Shown here piece by piece: positions 1 to 10,321 of a stretch of DNA of 38,430 nucleotides (within the stretch, counting starts at the first letter, position 1; each line of letters starts with the position of its first letter). The DNA comes from Rhizophagus sp. LPA8_4_AMF (Eukaryota; Glomeromycota; Glomeromycetes; Glomerales; Glomeraceae): positions 1 through 38,430 of the forward strand of contig JADRCO010000304.1 in assembly GCA_021464525.1 (NCBI GenBank), written 5' to 3'. The notes beneath the pieces were generated by a model. The model searched no databases. It was not told where the DNA came from and was given only the letters and a program-made list of their open reading frames with translations. A program made the translations under genes and the position numbers.

Positions 1-597
1 CTAATATACGTCTTTAATATTCTTGATAACATTTGTGTAATTGTAACATACTTTATTTATATAGAAGATAATAATATTAGCAACTGAGTATAAATAATTA
101 TACAATACACACTTCAAACGTTATATATACATACTGCTGAGTATGGTAAATTTTTATACATTATACTCAATATTGATTTTAACATTATACTATACTCAAT
201 TGGTTGACCCTACTCTACTACTTTCTGTCTTACCTTCTTTTATATACTTAAAAATATTCTTATAATATACTTAATTAAAATTTAAATACAATATAAGTAA
301 ATTTTTATATACTTAAAATATTGTTATAATGTATTTAAATTAATATTTAAGTATATTTTAAGTATGCAAAAAATTACACTTATATTGTACTTAAAATCTA
401 ATTTAAGTATATTTTAAGTATAATTTAAGTATTTGAGTAAAATATAAGTACATTAAAAATATATTTTAAATACATTTTAGATACATTTTAAATATAATAT
501 AAGTATATCGCAAACTAAAATTAATACTTATTTTAAATATATTTTAGTAATATTATAGGTATATTTTAAGTACAAATACTTTTCATAGAGCTAGTGT
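1..597. repeat. AT-rich degenerate repeat block
   Basis: This block has no supportable gene. From about 230 to 575 the motif TTTAAGTATATTTTAAGTA and variants recur many times in both orientations. A longer imperfect direct repeat starts at about 241 (tatatacttaaaaatattct) and again at about 307 (tatatacttaaaatattgtt), giving a local period near 66 bp. It looks like a decayed AT-rich satellite or transposon end. No coding or RNA-gene signal was seen. Confidence 0.5.
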
Positions 598-1009
598 CAA
601 CTTTTGCAACTGTTCAAAATTTATATGAAGAACCAATCAGAAAAAGAAAATTAGAAGAAGAATTTGATATAATTAGAAATAATAAATTCAATGAATTTAC
701 AAATGATTTAAAATAATATTTATGAAAAAAATATATAATTAATTTAATACAAATATAGAGAATATAAAGAAACTTAAGTTGGAAGAATTTACAACTGATA
801 TTAATATAGAGGTTAACCAAAAATTTAAAGATTTTCAAGTAGTGCTTAAATATATTAAAAGTAATCAAATCAATGAATTTAAGGTTCCTATTGATAATGA
901 AATTAACATACGTTTTAAAACTATTTGGAGTAGTGTTGCAAGATTAGAAAATCAAATTAGTAATCTTTCATTGAATAAACCTACTAGAAAATCTAGAAAT
1001 CAATTTTAA
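598..1009 (+). pseudogene. Fragment of a coiled-coil-like gene
   Basis: Two plus-strand reading-frame pieces are separated by stops. The first, 598-714, reads as a Glu/Lys/Asn-rich helix-like segment containing RKRKLEEEFD. The second, about 779-1009, is open for 76 codons and contains FKTIWSSVARLENQISNL, a likely amphipathic helix. Neither piece has a good ATG context, and the segment between them is full of stops. I do not recognise the family. The likeliest reading is a decayed copy of a lineage-specific coiled-coil gene, but chance open frames in AT-rich DNA cannot be excluded. Confidence 0.3.
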
Positions 1010-1193
1010 AGAGTTTAAATTTCATATGTAAATTCAATAAAATATTCTTCAATCTTTATTTGTCATATTAAATACTACATGCATAATTTGCTATAAAGAA
1101 TTGAGTTAGATGTAGTAACACAATCGATTAACTAAATAAGACTACTTTTTCAAAGCAATATAAATACAATGTAATTCTACCTCATGGTATGGT

Positions 1194-1265
1194 TGGTATC
1201 AAAAATCAGGTGAAAATGGTAATGAGAAAGCACAGTGTAATCTTGTATCATTTTATTATAATGGT
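1194..1265 (+). pseudogene. Isolated Sel1-like repeat relic
   Basis: Twenty-four codons read in one frame as a near-perfect half of a Sel1-like (TPR-like) repeat: WYQKSGENGNEKAQ, then CNLVSFYYNG. This matches the A-x-x-WYQKAAENGN-x-x-AQ-x-NL consensus of the family. Both sides run into stops and no neighbouring repeats remain, so this is a gene remnant. It resembles the larger Sel1 remnant at 5490-5905. Confidence 0.6.
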
Positions 1266-1967
1266 ATATTTTTCCATCTCAACCATCTTTTCGAATTGAT
1301 CAGAATAACTAGAACTACAATATGTGTTATATACTTTAATATATTCTATATCATATCCTGGGTGGAGATTGATTGGTTTAGGTAGAATCCTGAAGAATAC
1401 ATAAATAACTTAGATCCAAATTTAAAATTTTATTATAATTTTATACATTTGATTTTTATTAGAAGCTTTATACAAAGTCATCCTATAAGTTCAAATTTTA
1501 CTATAAATTATACAATCTTAGATCTGAGTTTATAAAATAAACTATTAAAAATTTAATAATTATGTTGTGTAATTTTAATTTTAAGGGGTGAATATAACTA
1601 AAAAAAAAATTAATTAAAATTTTTTTTTGTAAAAAATTTTCTATGTAAAATAAGCTTAAAATTAATCAATTGGTGTAAACCTTTTATTGTAAAAGAGAAT
1701 TTTTTTTTTTAAAAAAAAATACTTTAATTATTCCTACCATCCTTTCCTGACTACCCATCCCTAAGAATTTTAGTTCATTATATAAGTTTTATCTTTACAC
1801 AGACGTGTATATAGAACACGTATGCGAAATGTGAAAAAACGCGATGTGTCTTATGCATCCCTGAAAATTAAAATTACACAACGTATAAACTATTATAATT
1901 TTACCGTTAAAAATTTACAAATAATTATATATAAAATTATTATATAAATATAAAATTTTATATATTC
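1266..1967. other. Gene-poor AT-rich stretch
   Basis: I see no gene in this stretch. It holds homopolymer runs around 1600-1720 and a TTTATACAAA copy at 1467-1476 that recurs as a spaced repeat just downstream. A GC-richer patch at 1800-1860 has no open frame. Confidence 0.4.
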
Positions 1968-2135
1968 TTTATACAAAATAAAATCTAACTTGTATTAAAA
2001 TACTATTCGTTTTATACAAATATATATCTAACTTATAAAATTAGCCATTAGTTAGTTTATACAAACTCAACTCTAAGATATTAAAAAACTATATAGTAAC
2101 TTTATACAAACCTGGATCCCAGTTTTATATGTAAT
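1968..2135. repeat. 43-45-bp spaced degenerate tandem repeat
   Basis: The decamer TTTATACAAA occurs at 1968, 2011, 2056 and 2101. The spacings are 43, 45 and 45 bp, and the intervening sequence is partly conserved (ATCTAACTT-like after the first two). This is a short, decayed tandem array of about four units. An outlying copy lies at 1467. No coding potential was seen. Confidence 0.55.
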
Positions 2136-2375
2136 CTTTGGGATCCTGTTTAGGTACAGTTTTATTATAAACCTTATCTAAAATAATTGTAACAGTTCAA
2201 CCAGATATATTTACTACTAAAATAGTGAATTATAGCAAATTATAATGATTTATTGATTTATAGTATTTTTTAAGTAACTTTATACTAAAGAATATCATAT
2301 TTCAAATTTGTATTATATGATTCCTACCAGTTTCTTGTCACTTCCTGTCACTATCAAGACACCTTAATCTCAAGA

Positions 2376-3179
2376 TTATGAAAGATTTGCCACTTCTTTT
2401 TCTTCAGAAGTTAAATCACTGTTTTCTTCTTTAAGTTCAGTAATTACTAAGGTCTCTGTTGTATCTTTCCAAAGTTTAATAAATGATTGAGATGATTTTT
2501 GCGATATTTTTAATCTTCTTTTTAGGATCATGCTCAGTGATATCTGAATCACAGGATGATCGGCTAATTATTTCCTGATGATTTCATAAAAGCAAGGGTT
2601 TTTCCATCCTCTGTACTTGCACCTTTATTTTATTAATTTCATGGCATAATTTATTATTTGCCTTAATTCGTTCCTCATGTTCTCTAGTCAGATTTTGCAT
2701 AAATTGGTCAAAGGTTTCTTTATTATATTTAATCAATTGCTTTTGCAAAATTTTAACCCAGCTAATAATTTCTGCTTCATGATCACATGTATTATCTGTT
2801 TGAGTCCTATTATCTGAAACGTAAGAAATAGATAACGTTAAGGATGCTGGACATTTAGGCCAACTTTATGGGCATATTTGTTTTGATCCATAGTTTTGTG
2901 ATTCTGGTCTAATGATTTCTGGTAAATCTCTAATATATGTCGCAAAATAATCCTTTATACGTTTATTTTCTCAGAAATCAGATTTTGAGGAATGGGTTTG
3001 TGCAAATGATTTAGGTGCCTTTGGTATGCCCTATCTTTTATACTTACTGGGAGTTTATCTGTAATGAAATTGTAGTTCAAATGGAAGTATACAAAAAATT
3101 TATTGCTTAGTAGAATTATTGGTTGATCACTGATTGTGAAGTCATATAACTTGAAGCGCAGTAAAATGGTATCAATCAC
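2376..3179 (-). pseudogene. Degraded lineage-specific coiled-coil gene
   Basis: Read on the minus strand, a long coding signal runs with few breaks. The 5' part (3179 to about 2958) is open for 74 codons and contains KFFVYFHLNYNFITDKLP. A single-base frameshift near 2958 leads into YFATYIRDLPEIIRPESQ. A stop follows, and then the same frame continues through WVKILQKQLIKYNKETFDQF and a charged coiled coil (LTREHEERIKANNKLCHEIN) to a TGA near 2590. Further open pieces extend to a TAA at 2376-2378. The coding content is far above chance for such AT-rich DNA, but at least one frameshift and two stops interrupt it. I recall no functional assignment; it resembles a multicopy Rhizophagus family. Confidence 0.6.
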
Positions 3180-3276
3180 ATATTACTACTAGGAAAACTT
3201 AAAAGAGAAGGAATGGGCTGATTTAGGGTTGGATTAGGGTTATATATTCCTATTATTACAAATTAAATGTAAATGT

Positions 3277-3347
3277 ATTACATCATTACATCATTACGTC
3301 ATTAGATTTTTTTACTGATTCATTTCATTTTTTTTTACTGATTCATT
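3277..3347. repeat. 8-bp microsatellite and a short direct repeat
   Basis: ATTACATC occurs twice, followed by ATTACGTC and a partial ATTAG (3277-3305). Immediately after, TTTTACTGATTCATT appears twice (about 3310 and 3332). These lie in the upstream region of the deaminase-like gene. Confidence 0.6.
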
Positions 3348-3482
3348 AAAGATTTCTTTCTATAAAGAGGTATTTAACTCTCGATTTTGCGTTACTTAAC
3401 TCTTTACTTTCTTATTGAAAGAACTAACGGAATATTTTATACTGTTTTCTTTATCGACGTTTTATGGTTCCCAGGTAAGTAG

Positions 3483-3512
3483 CACGTGACGTCAAACAAC
3501 TCACCTGATTGG
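3483..3512 (+). promoter_or_regulatory. E-box/CRE composite plus inverted CCAAT
   Basis: CACGTG (3483-3488) overlaps the palindrome TGACGTCA (3487-3494), a perfect CRE/ATF-type bZIP site fused to an E-box. ATTGG, the reverse of CCAAT, follows at 3508-3512. The cluster lies about 130-160 bp upstream of the ATG at 3643, where base composition also becomes clearly more GC-rich. The likely role is a core or upstream promoter of the deaminase-like gene. Binding is inferred only from consensus matches. Confidence 0.5.
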
Positions 3513-3642
3513 TTGGACAACGATGGATGCGTAATAGATAGATAGTTTTAAAAAGAGAAAAGAATTCGTTTTTTAACAAACCTATTTCCACAGCACCCTG
3601 CCGACCGATGTGAAGAAAGTAAACGACAGGAAAGTAAAGGAA

Positions 3643-4783
3643 ATGAAAACCGAGAGAAGGTTAGTGCAATGCGGTCCTTACCATATATACGAGCTCAGAC
3701 GCGCTTTGACTCCTATGGAACTTCCTATGTCAAGCTTCCCATCAGGAAAGCAACTATCGAGAAGCAAAGAGAATGTCTCACATGGAACCTGGTAAAAATT
3801 GAGGAGACAGCTCATGAAGATAGAACCAAGAAAGGCATTCCGCCCACGTATGATAAACCTTACACATACGACACAAGACAACAAAATAAAGAGATTCATG
3901 GCGGGAGTTTCAGTTGGCTTATCACCAGGGAAACCGCCACAACTAACGAGATCAAATGTAGCAACAATAAAAATGAAGGTAGCAAGTTTGAGGTCAAACA
4001 ATATGATGATATTTCAAGGGGTAAATCGTGCTCTAACAGCACAACAATTGAAGCACAATTTGGGCAATTGCGCCGAATTGGTACCGTGAGAAGTGATGAA
4101 GGAACAAAATGGACATCATGTCGATTTGTACAGCCACGCTATAGAATTGGAAGGGATGGTAGTCAGAGATCCTTGCATAATGTGTCAGAGGGTAGCAAAC
4201 TCATTGATACACAGGGGTGTTGCAACAATTTATACATGGTAATCGATATTATTGCAAGTGAATCCGGCCGTCACTGCTACTAACCAAGGACCCTGTGAAA
4301 TATCAAGTCTTACCGAGTGTATGAATGCAAAATCGGGTTATGGAACATATTTTGATGAAGTTCAAAATTTTAGCTTTAATCATATAATACTCGTTGGGAA
4401 GCGTGAACATGGTATAATTTTTTTAGATTGCTATGGTCGACTTTTTGAGCTAGATATGATGTCTTATGTATTGTGGCCACTCGGAAATTCTTTGGAAGAG
4501 GCGAAAACAAAACCCTGGACTGGAGAGGTGGCATGGAGTATTGATGATGATGGAATTGTTTTTGAACTTGAGTATTGTATGTGTACAATCTTGATTATTT
4601 TCTTAACATAATTTTGTATAACTAATTTTCTCTCTTCCAGATACTGAAGCTGAACGTACTAGCCATGATATTATACTTCAGGATTATCCGAAACCCCGGA
4701 AACTTGAGGAATTCTATAAAAAGATCCCGAGCAAGAACAAAGGGAAAAAAAAGAAAAGCAAGAAAAACAGCACGATTTTTTAA
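3643..4783 (+). pseudogene. Deaminase-fold-like gene with two nonsense codons
   Basis: The model has three exons (3643-4238, 4308-4576, 4641-4783). Intron 1 (4239-4307) has donor GTAATC, a TACTAAC branch point near 4279 and acceptor CAAG. Intron 2 (4577-4640) is GTATGT...TTCCAG. Both splices keep one frame, 1,008 nt in all. The frame encodes NCAE (4066-4077) and, about 35 residues on, DPCIMC (4168-4185). These match the zinc-binding H/C-A-E and P-C-x2-C motifs of the cytidine-deaminase fold. The C-terminus is Lys-rich (KGKKKKSKK). Two in-frame stops remain: TAA at 3793-3795 and TGA at 4087-4089, the latter six codons after CAE. An ATG at 3814 could bypass the first stop but not the second. 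The region is more GC-rich than its surroundings, with no frameshift, so inactivation looks recent. The catalytic assignment rests on two motifs only. Confidence 0.6.
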
Positions 4784-5489
4784 TTTCATAAACTTCTATA
4801 ATTACGGTTTACCCTTAATAGCCCTACGCAATATCACTTTTAGTATTTGCTTTACAAATAATTTGCAGATCTCTAGCTTATGCTGAATTTTTGCGCATAC
4901 CTATAAAGTTTCTATAATTTTAAATCAATTTCTGTATCTACCTCCAAAAAAAAAAAATCGATATAATAAAGTGAACACATTTAAATATAAAAAATTGGCA
5001 TATAAACAAATAATTTTTGGTGCACTGCAACTTTAATCACTTTTTCAGTAAAAAAGTGGAGGTAGCGAATGAAATGTATGATGCTATCGGATCCTAGGCC
5101 ATTTAATGCGAGTCCCAGCATCAAGTTATTTCTTCGCTCTTTTACGTTTCAGGAAAATATCTATAGTTAATTTATTTCTATCACTATTATTGCTATCTAT
5201 AAGTTTCTCACATTCTAATAATCTATCCCACTTATACATACACCTATCTATAACGATAACATCCGTTTCACTCCCACCCACATAGAGCATATAAAAGTTT
5301 TTTAAGTTCCGAGATCTTTTCCGTGTTGAATAAATTTCGAACCTATATTACCGGAGAATAAATAAGTGCATGGTCATAATTTTTGATAAAAAATAGTTGA
5401 CATACTACTGATTCATTTCGTTTCACCCTTACCATTATATTTCATTTTTTGTAGCATTCCACTCCGCCAAATACTTGTAAAAATGGTTT
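4784..5489. other. Intergenic stretch
   Basis: I find no gene here. There is an A-run at about 4947-4956 and an AATAAA-like signal near 4965, which could serve as a distant polyadenylation signal for the upstream gene. Composition near 5060-5300 is less AT-rich, but stops occur in every frame. Confidence 0.4.
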
Positions 5490-5905
5490 TTGTATCGAAA
5501 GTACGATATTACACGAGAAGGAACAGAAAAAAACTTAAAAGAACCCTCCTATTGGTATAAAAAATCAGCTGAAAATAATAATGAGAAACCATATTATATT
5601 CTTGCATTTTACATTATAAAGGAGAAGGAACAGAAAAGGCTTGGAAAAAGTCTTCTATTGGTATTAAAAATCAGCAGAGAATGGTAATCATTATGCTATG
5701 TATAATTTAGTTACATGTTATAACAATGAAAAAGAAACAGGAAAAGACTTGAAAAAAGCCTTCTATCGGTGTCAAAAAGCAGTTGAAAATGGTAATAAGG
5801 AAGCACAGTATATTCTTGCATCATCATATAGAGAAGAAACAGAAAAGGTTATGAAAAAAAACCTTTTATTGGTATCAAATAGCAATTGAAAATGGTAATA
5901 AGTCT
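5490..5905 (+). pseudogene. Sel1-like repeat gene remnant
   Basis: About four Sel1-like repeats of roughly 36 codons follow one another in shifting frames. Recognisable pieces are EGTEKNLKEPSYWYKKSAEN (5516 onward), a second unit broken by a frameshift, YNLVTCYNNEKETGKDLKKA, and FYRCQKAVENGNKEAQYILA. The last unit frameshifts again near the A-run at 5850 and ends in IENGNKSA. Sel1 repeats form alpha-solenoids used as adaptor scaffolds, often beside kinase domains in Glomeromycotina. No kinase domain or start is present here. At least three frameshifts make this a relic. Confidence 0.75.
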
Positions 5906-8690
5906 GCAAATCCTAACAGGGTCAAAATCTCAAAATCGATCTGCATTATGCAGAAATTATGCAGAGTCACGTTATCAATTAACTAGCATTAGAGTGTCAT
6001 TTTGGACTATTTATAGTATTTTGAAATGTAAATATTATAGTAACAATTCAGATACCTGATATATTGCTAAAATATAAAACTACCTGATATGTATCTAATT
6101 AATCACTGATAAATAGATATCTGATATATATAAAATATCATTTTTTGACTAGATTATTAGTTATATTTTAGGTAGTTGTGAAATAATAAAATTATTTTTT
6201 TACTACACATAGCAGATTCTTAATTAACTAACTGTAAAAACAGGGTTATATGCTAAGAAAGTTTACTTTACCATGAGCTTACTTGCTGAGTGAATAAACT
6301 TACCAACAATATACATATAGGATTCCTTAAAAATGACAGGTGGTTTATTAGTTTTTTATATTTGATTAGCTTAGTTTTTATTTTTACTTAATATATTAGA
6401 TTACTTTTTTTTGATTCAATAAACTAATAAATACATTACAGCAATTAAAAAAAAAAATAAAGTATTATTGAAATATCAGAAATATAAACATGAGGTATCA
6501 GGATATAATCAATAAAATATCATATAAAAATTATTAACTATTAGGAAACTGATATAAATAATAGAGTGGCTTCCAAAAGAAACATACCAAACTTTTTTAA
6601 AATTATTAATTGCTTTTATTAAATCAATTTAAAATCCAATTAAAATAAAATTTAAAACTTAAATAATATATGATATAACTTACCAAAAAACATAAATTTT
6701 AATATAAATTTACTAATTAGTTTTTTAATTACATAACTTTAAATCAAAAAACTTAGTGCTTTTCTTTTTGTCACTTTTTAAAATTTTTAAAAAATCAAAC
6801 TTTTCACAAAAATTATATTATATTTTTATAATAAAAAAATGCAAAATTAATTATTAAATAGCATAAATTATTAATTAAAATTAAAAAAATCAATTAAATA
6901 TAATTAAAAATTACTATTAAATATATAGATTTTACAATTTTTAGTATAAAATTTTTTTTTAAACACTTTTAGATTAAAGGTTATTACAATAAAATAATGC
7001 TAAAATTTAAATTCTTCTAGTTAAAAAAACTTGCAAAAAAAAAAAAATTAAAAGTAAGACAGTTTATTTGCATTAAAGACATAATAAGAACTATTAAAAA
7101 ATATATGTAATCTAAGATCGAAGTAAAGAAACTAAGTGTGGTAAACTTTTCAGACAACTAATCAACTAGTTTTCTAATTATCTATTAACAGAAGTTCACA
7201 GTACTATTATTATAACAAGAAATTTGACAATGTAATATTACATGCGATTTAATCTACATTATCTTAATCAATTGATCCCCACTATAATCTAACCCTTAAC
7301 AACTGGAACATAAAGATAAATTTTCTTTTTTACTTGTCTAACCCCATTATATTTCTCCTTAAATGTAAAAAATAAATGCTTATTACTGAAAACTAATTAA
7401 ATGACTACCTATTTATTTAAAAAACATAAGATAAAATGCTAATTTTGAATTGGTAATGCTAAAGTTGATCTCATAGAGTAGTACATTTGATAATCCTAAA
7501 AATGCCCCTTAAAAACAAATCAAAATAAACCAATAAAATTTTTTAAAAAAAGTGGGAGTAAAAAAAAATAATAAATATTAATCTCTGCACTTGACATAAA
7601 AATAGAATTCTTCTAATTAGTTCGTTCAATTGCCATGTATAGGTGGAAAATCTAAAAGTGAATTTGTTTATCTTTGGTCATGTGTTATTATTTTCATTCA
7701 AGAAGTAAAGGATATTCTTTTTGGTAGCCAAGAAAAAAATTTCTAGAGAATAATGAAAACCTTTTATCTTTTGCAAAACCTTTTCAGGTTGCGCACTATA
7801 TACTATTAATTTAGTTTCAAAAATAAAATTTTTAAGCAATAAGAAAAGACCTTCCATCCAAAAGAGAAGTATTAACAAAAGTCCTAAAAAAATTTTTCCT
7901 TTAAACCAACCTCTTTCATAGACTACTTTCAAAAAATAAAAAATATTTAAAAAAAATGTTTATAAACAAATAAAGAAAGAGTATTTAAGTTTATTATATA
8001 TCTGTAAACTGTTATTTTCTATCAAATATTTGTTAGTTTCTTTCTTATTATAATACCTGTTCTTTGCACATATTACATTTTGTAAAAAATTTTTTATTGT
8101 GGTTTTAGGAAAAAGTGGAAAGAGTTTTTTTTTCAAAAAATTAAAAGTAAGACAATTTATTTATAATTCATATTGTAAAAAATAAGATCAAATATATGTA
8201 AAGAAAAAAATTAAAAGAAAATTATAATATTAGCTGCAGGTACTTGACTATCAACTTTCGATTACTAACCAACTAGTATCAGAATCCCAAAGGTAAGTAT
8301 CAGCCTAGATTTGAGATCTAGTACAAAAGTATATACTAAAAACATCTTATCAATCTCACTCTAAAACTCTATACTAGAATAAAATTAATTTTTTATTACA
8401 TTTCCATAATTTCCATACCACCAGTACTTTTCTACACAATTCCTTATCCTTATTAAAAAATAATGTAATATAATGTATTTATCTTTATCTATGTCTGTAA
8501 ATACTATCATAGACAAAATAATGTAAATAGTTCAAAAATTATTTTATAATTATTTGAGAAGTAAAAAAATATAAAATATAAGCTAAAAGTAAATAGTTGT
8601 TAATTATTCTGTAAAATTATTAAATCTGTTTTCTTTTCACTAATAACTATCTTTTATACTAAATACTACTCTTTTATAATCTTTCAAATT
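5906..8690. other. Long gene-poor AT-rich region
   Basis: I find no supportable gene in this stretch. A 28-nt segment (ATTAAAAGTAAGACARTTTATT core) occurs near 7046 and again near 8140, about 1.1 kb apart in direct orientation. Each copy is followed some 100 bp later by similar AACCAACTAGT / AATCAACTAGT text, so the region may contain a duplicated or element-flanked segment. Between the copies lies an 84-codon minus-strand open frame (7678-7932), hydrophobic at first and of low complexity. I cannot support it as a gene. Confidence 0.35.
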
Positions 8691-8699
8691 AAATATTAC

Positions 8700-9960
8700 T
8701 TTACATTCAGCAATAAAATAATCTTCATTTTTCATCTTCTTTTCCTTAATAAACATTACCTCATATAAATCTATGAGAGAATTCTAAACAATGATTGTAT
8801 TGTAAAAAATCATTAATAAATATTTTTTCATTCTTTAAGATTTGATTAATTCTATATTTTCCTTTAAGAATAATTCTAGCTTAAGCGATAGGATTTGAAA
8901 CTACCTTAGAACTAATATTATTCATTGTGAAAAGATCAGCTATCTCTTATTTATAAGCATTCTATTTATCAGGATATTTATAATCTACATGATAAAACTA
9001 TATAGAAGTTTTGCAGTAGAAAAGGAAGAAATTACCTCAAAAAATCAAATTTATATTTATATACTAAAAATACTTCACATATTGTACTTTGTTCAGAATT
9101 AGCATTAACTCAAAAAATTTTTTTTTTAGAGCTTTCTCCTTTTCTACTGCAAAACTCCCATATATTCCTACATAAAAAATATACTGTTCTTGAAGCACTT
9201 CAGGATCTTTTTCAAATCCTGCACATGTGTTAAATACAGATAATCCAAATATATTAGAATTATAAATTTGTTTGATATTATTAATTTCTTTAATTTCTAC
9301 TTTCTAGTAATGTAGGTTGCAATGTCAATATATATGTTACATTATGTTTTAAAGATTTAATAACCACATTGATATTATTATTTTCAATTGGTATTAGTTG
9401 AGAAATTTCTTCAATTTCTCGTTCAACAATTTCTGTTGTCAATAAAAACACTCTTATTTATTCTTCTAATTTGCTCATTTATCCTAGCAGCTTATCAGAT
9501 CTTAAAGATTCCATTTTATCCTAAACTCTTTGATAAATTTTCTCACATTTCTTTCTGTTAATTTTAATCTGTTTCAGATCAACCAATTTTACATCTATTT
9601 CCTGTTTTTTATAAAATTGTAAAGCTTCAAATCATGCACATACCTTCTTTTTAATTTTAATAGCACATTCTCCTTTTTTTAACTTCACAAGTTTCTTCTC
9701 TTCAGTTTTTATATAAAGATACTATATCACGATTATATATTGTATGATATTCCCTATGAACCAAGTCTTTTCCTTCTCATTTCTCTTAAAGATATTAGTT
9801 AATTCTTCAAGTGAAACAGGGCTTTTTGTTGCAACCTTTTTATTAAGATAAGAATTCCAATTTATTGATTTGTTTAAAGCTAAAAAGGTTATAAACCCAC
9901 ATTTATTCTATCATATATTATTCATTTTATGATTTTTAAGAAAACGTTCATGGCGTATCT
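8700..9960 (-). pseudogene. Decayed minus-strand gene, family unknown
   Basis: On the minus strand, several coding-like pieces occur in order. 9890-9727 contains KKVATKSPVSLEELTNIFKR. 9670-9290 is one frame of 126 codons with four internal stops, rich in Lys/Glu/Ile and probably coiled coil (FYKKQEIDVKLVDLKQIKIN). 9235-9130 contains CAGFEKDPEVLQEQYIFYVG and YGSFAVEKEKAL. 8935-8770 contains NISSKVVSNPIA and ILKGKYRINQILKNEKIFIN. The amino-acid texture is protein-like, but stops and frame changes are frequent. I do not recognise the family; a multicopy element or gene family is plausible. Confidence 0.45.
9007..9156. repeat. Perfect 20-bp inverted repeat inside the pseudogene
   Basis: AGTTTTGCAGTAGAAAAGGA at 9007-9026 (+) is exactly complementary to 9137-9156. 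Partial matching extends beyond both arms, and the spacer is 110 bp. Both copies translate to the same text, SFAVEKE: on plus for the left arm and on minus for the right. This suggests an inverted duplication of a coding fragment rather than a terminator. Confidence 0.6.
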
Positions 9961-10321
9961 TTAAAGTTGAATACTGCTTTTATGCCAAAAAATAGGTGAA
10001 TTAAATTATATGATGATTAGATTGATATTTTATTATTATAGTTCATTGAGCAAGAAAATCTTATGAATAGTTTGTTACTTAAATAATAATAAAAATATTA
10101 TAAAAAAATATCACAGTAACGTTTGTTATTTACCTAATTATCTTCAGAAAGAATAATATTTGTGTAATATGAAATGTTTTTTAAAAAAATTTTTTTAGAT
10201 TTGTATTGGTTTTATTGAGACTAATAAGATAAAAGAAAAAGGTATTTATTGAATTTATTGGTATTTGAAATACAAAAATAAAAGTGACATAAATTTTAAA
10301 ATAAAGATAAAATAAAAATAT
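9961..10321. other. Intergenic, 3' flank of the BTB-TLDc gene
   Basis: There is no gene in this stretch. For the minus-strand BTB-TLDc gene, reverse-strand AATAAA hexamers lie at 10254-10259, 10244-10249 and 10211-10216, roughly 60-110 nt past its stop. They are plausible polyadenylation signals. Confidence 0.4.

Noticed and set aside
614-868. An 84-codon minus-strand frame rich in Phe, Ile and Asn.
   Set aside because: The composition is that of antisense AT-rich DNA, and the opposite strand carries a more protein-like fragment.
3222-3241. Telomere-like TTAGGG copies.
   Set aside because: Only two interrupted copies exist, with no array.
3792-3900. An intron explaining the TAA at 3793 in the deaminase-like gene.
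   Set aside because: A donor-like GTAAAA exists, but the AG acceptors I tried within a normal intron length either create TGA at the junction or shift out of the frame carrying the zinc motifs.
3669-4283. A 204-codon frame overlapping the deaminase-like gene in another phase.
   Set aside because: It lacks the CAE and PCxxC motifs and does not connect to the downstream exons, so it is probably a shadow of a GC-richer gene.
7678-7932. An 84-codon minus-strand frame with a hydrophobic N-terminal half.
   Set aside because: It has a low-complexity composition typical of chance frames in AT-rich DNA and no recognised domain or neighbour.
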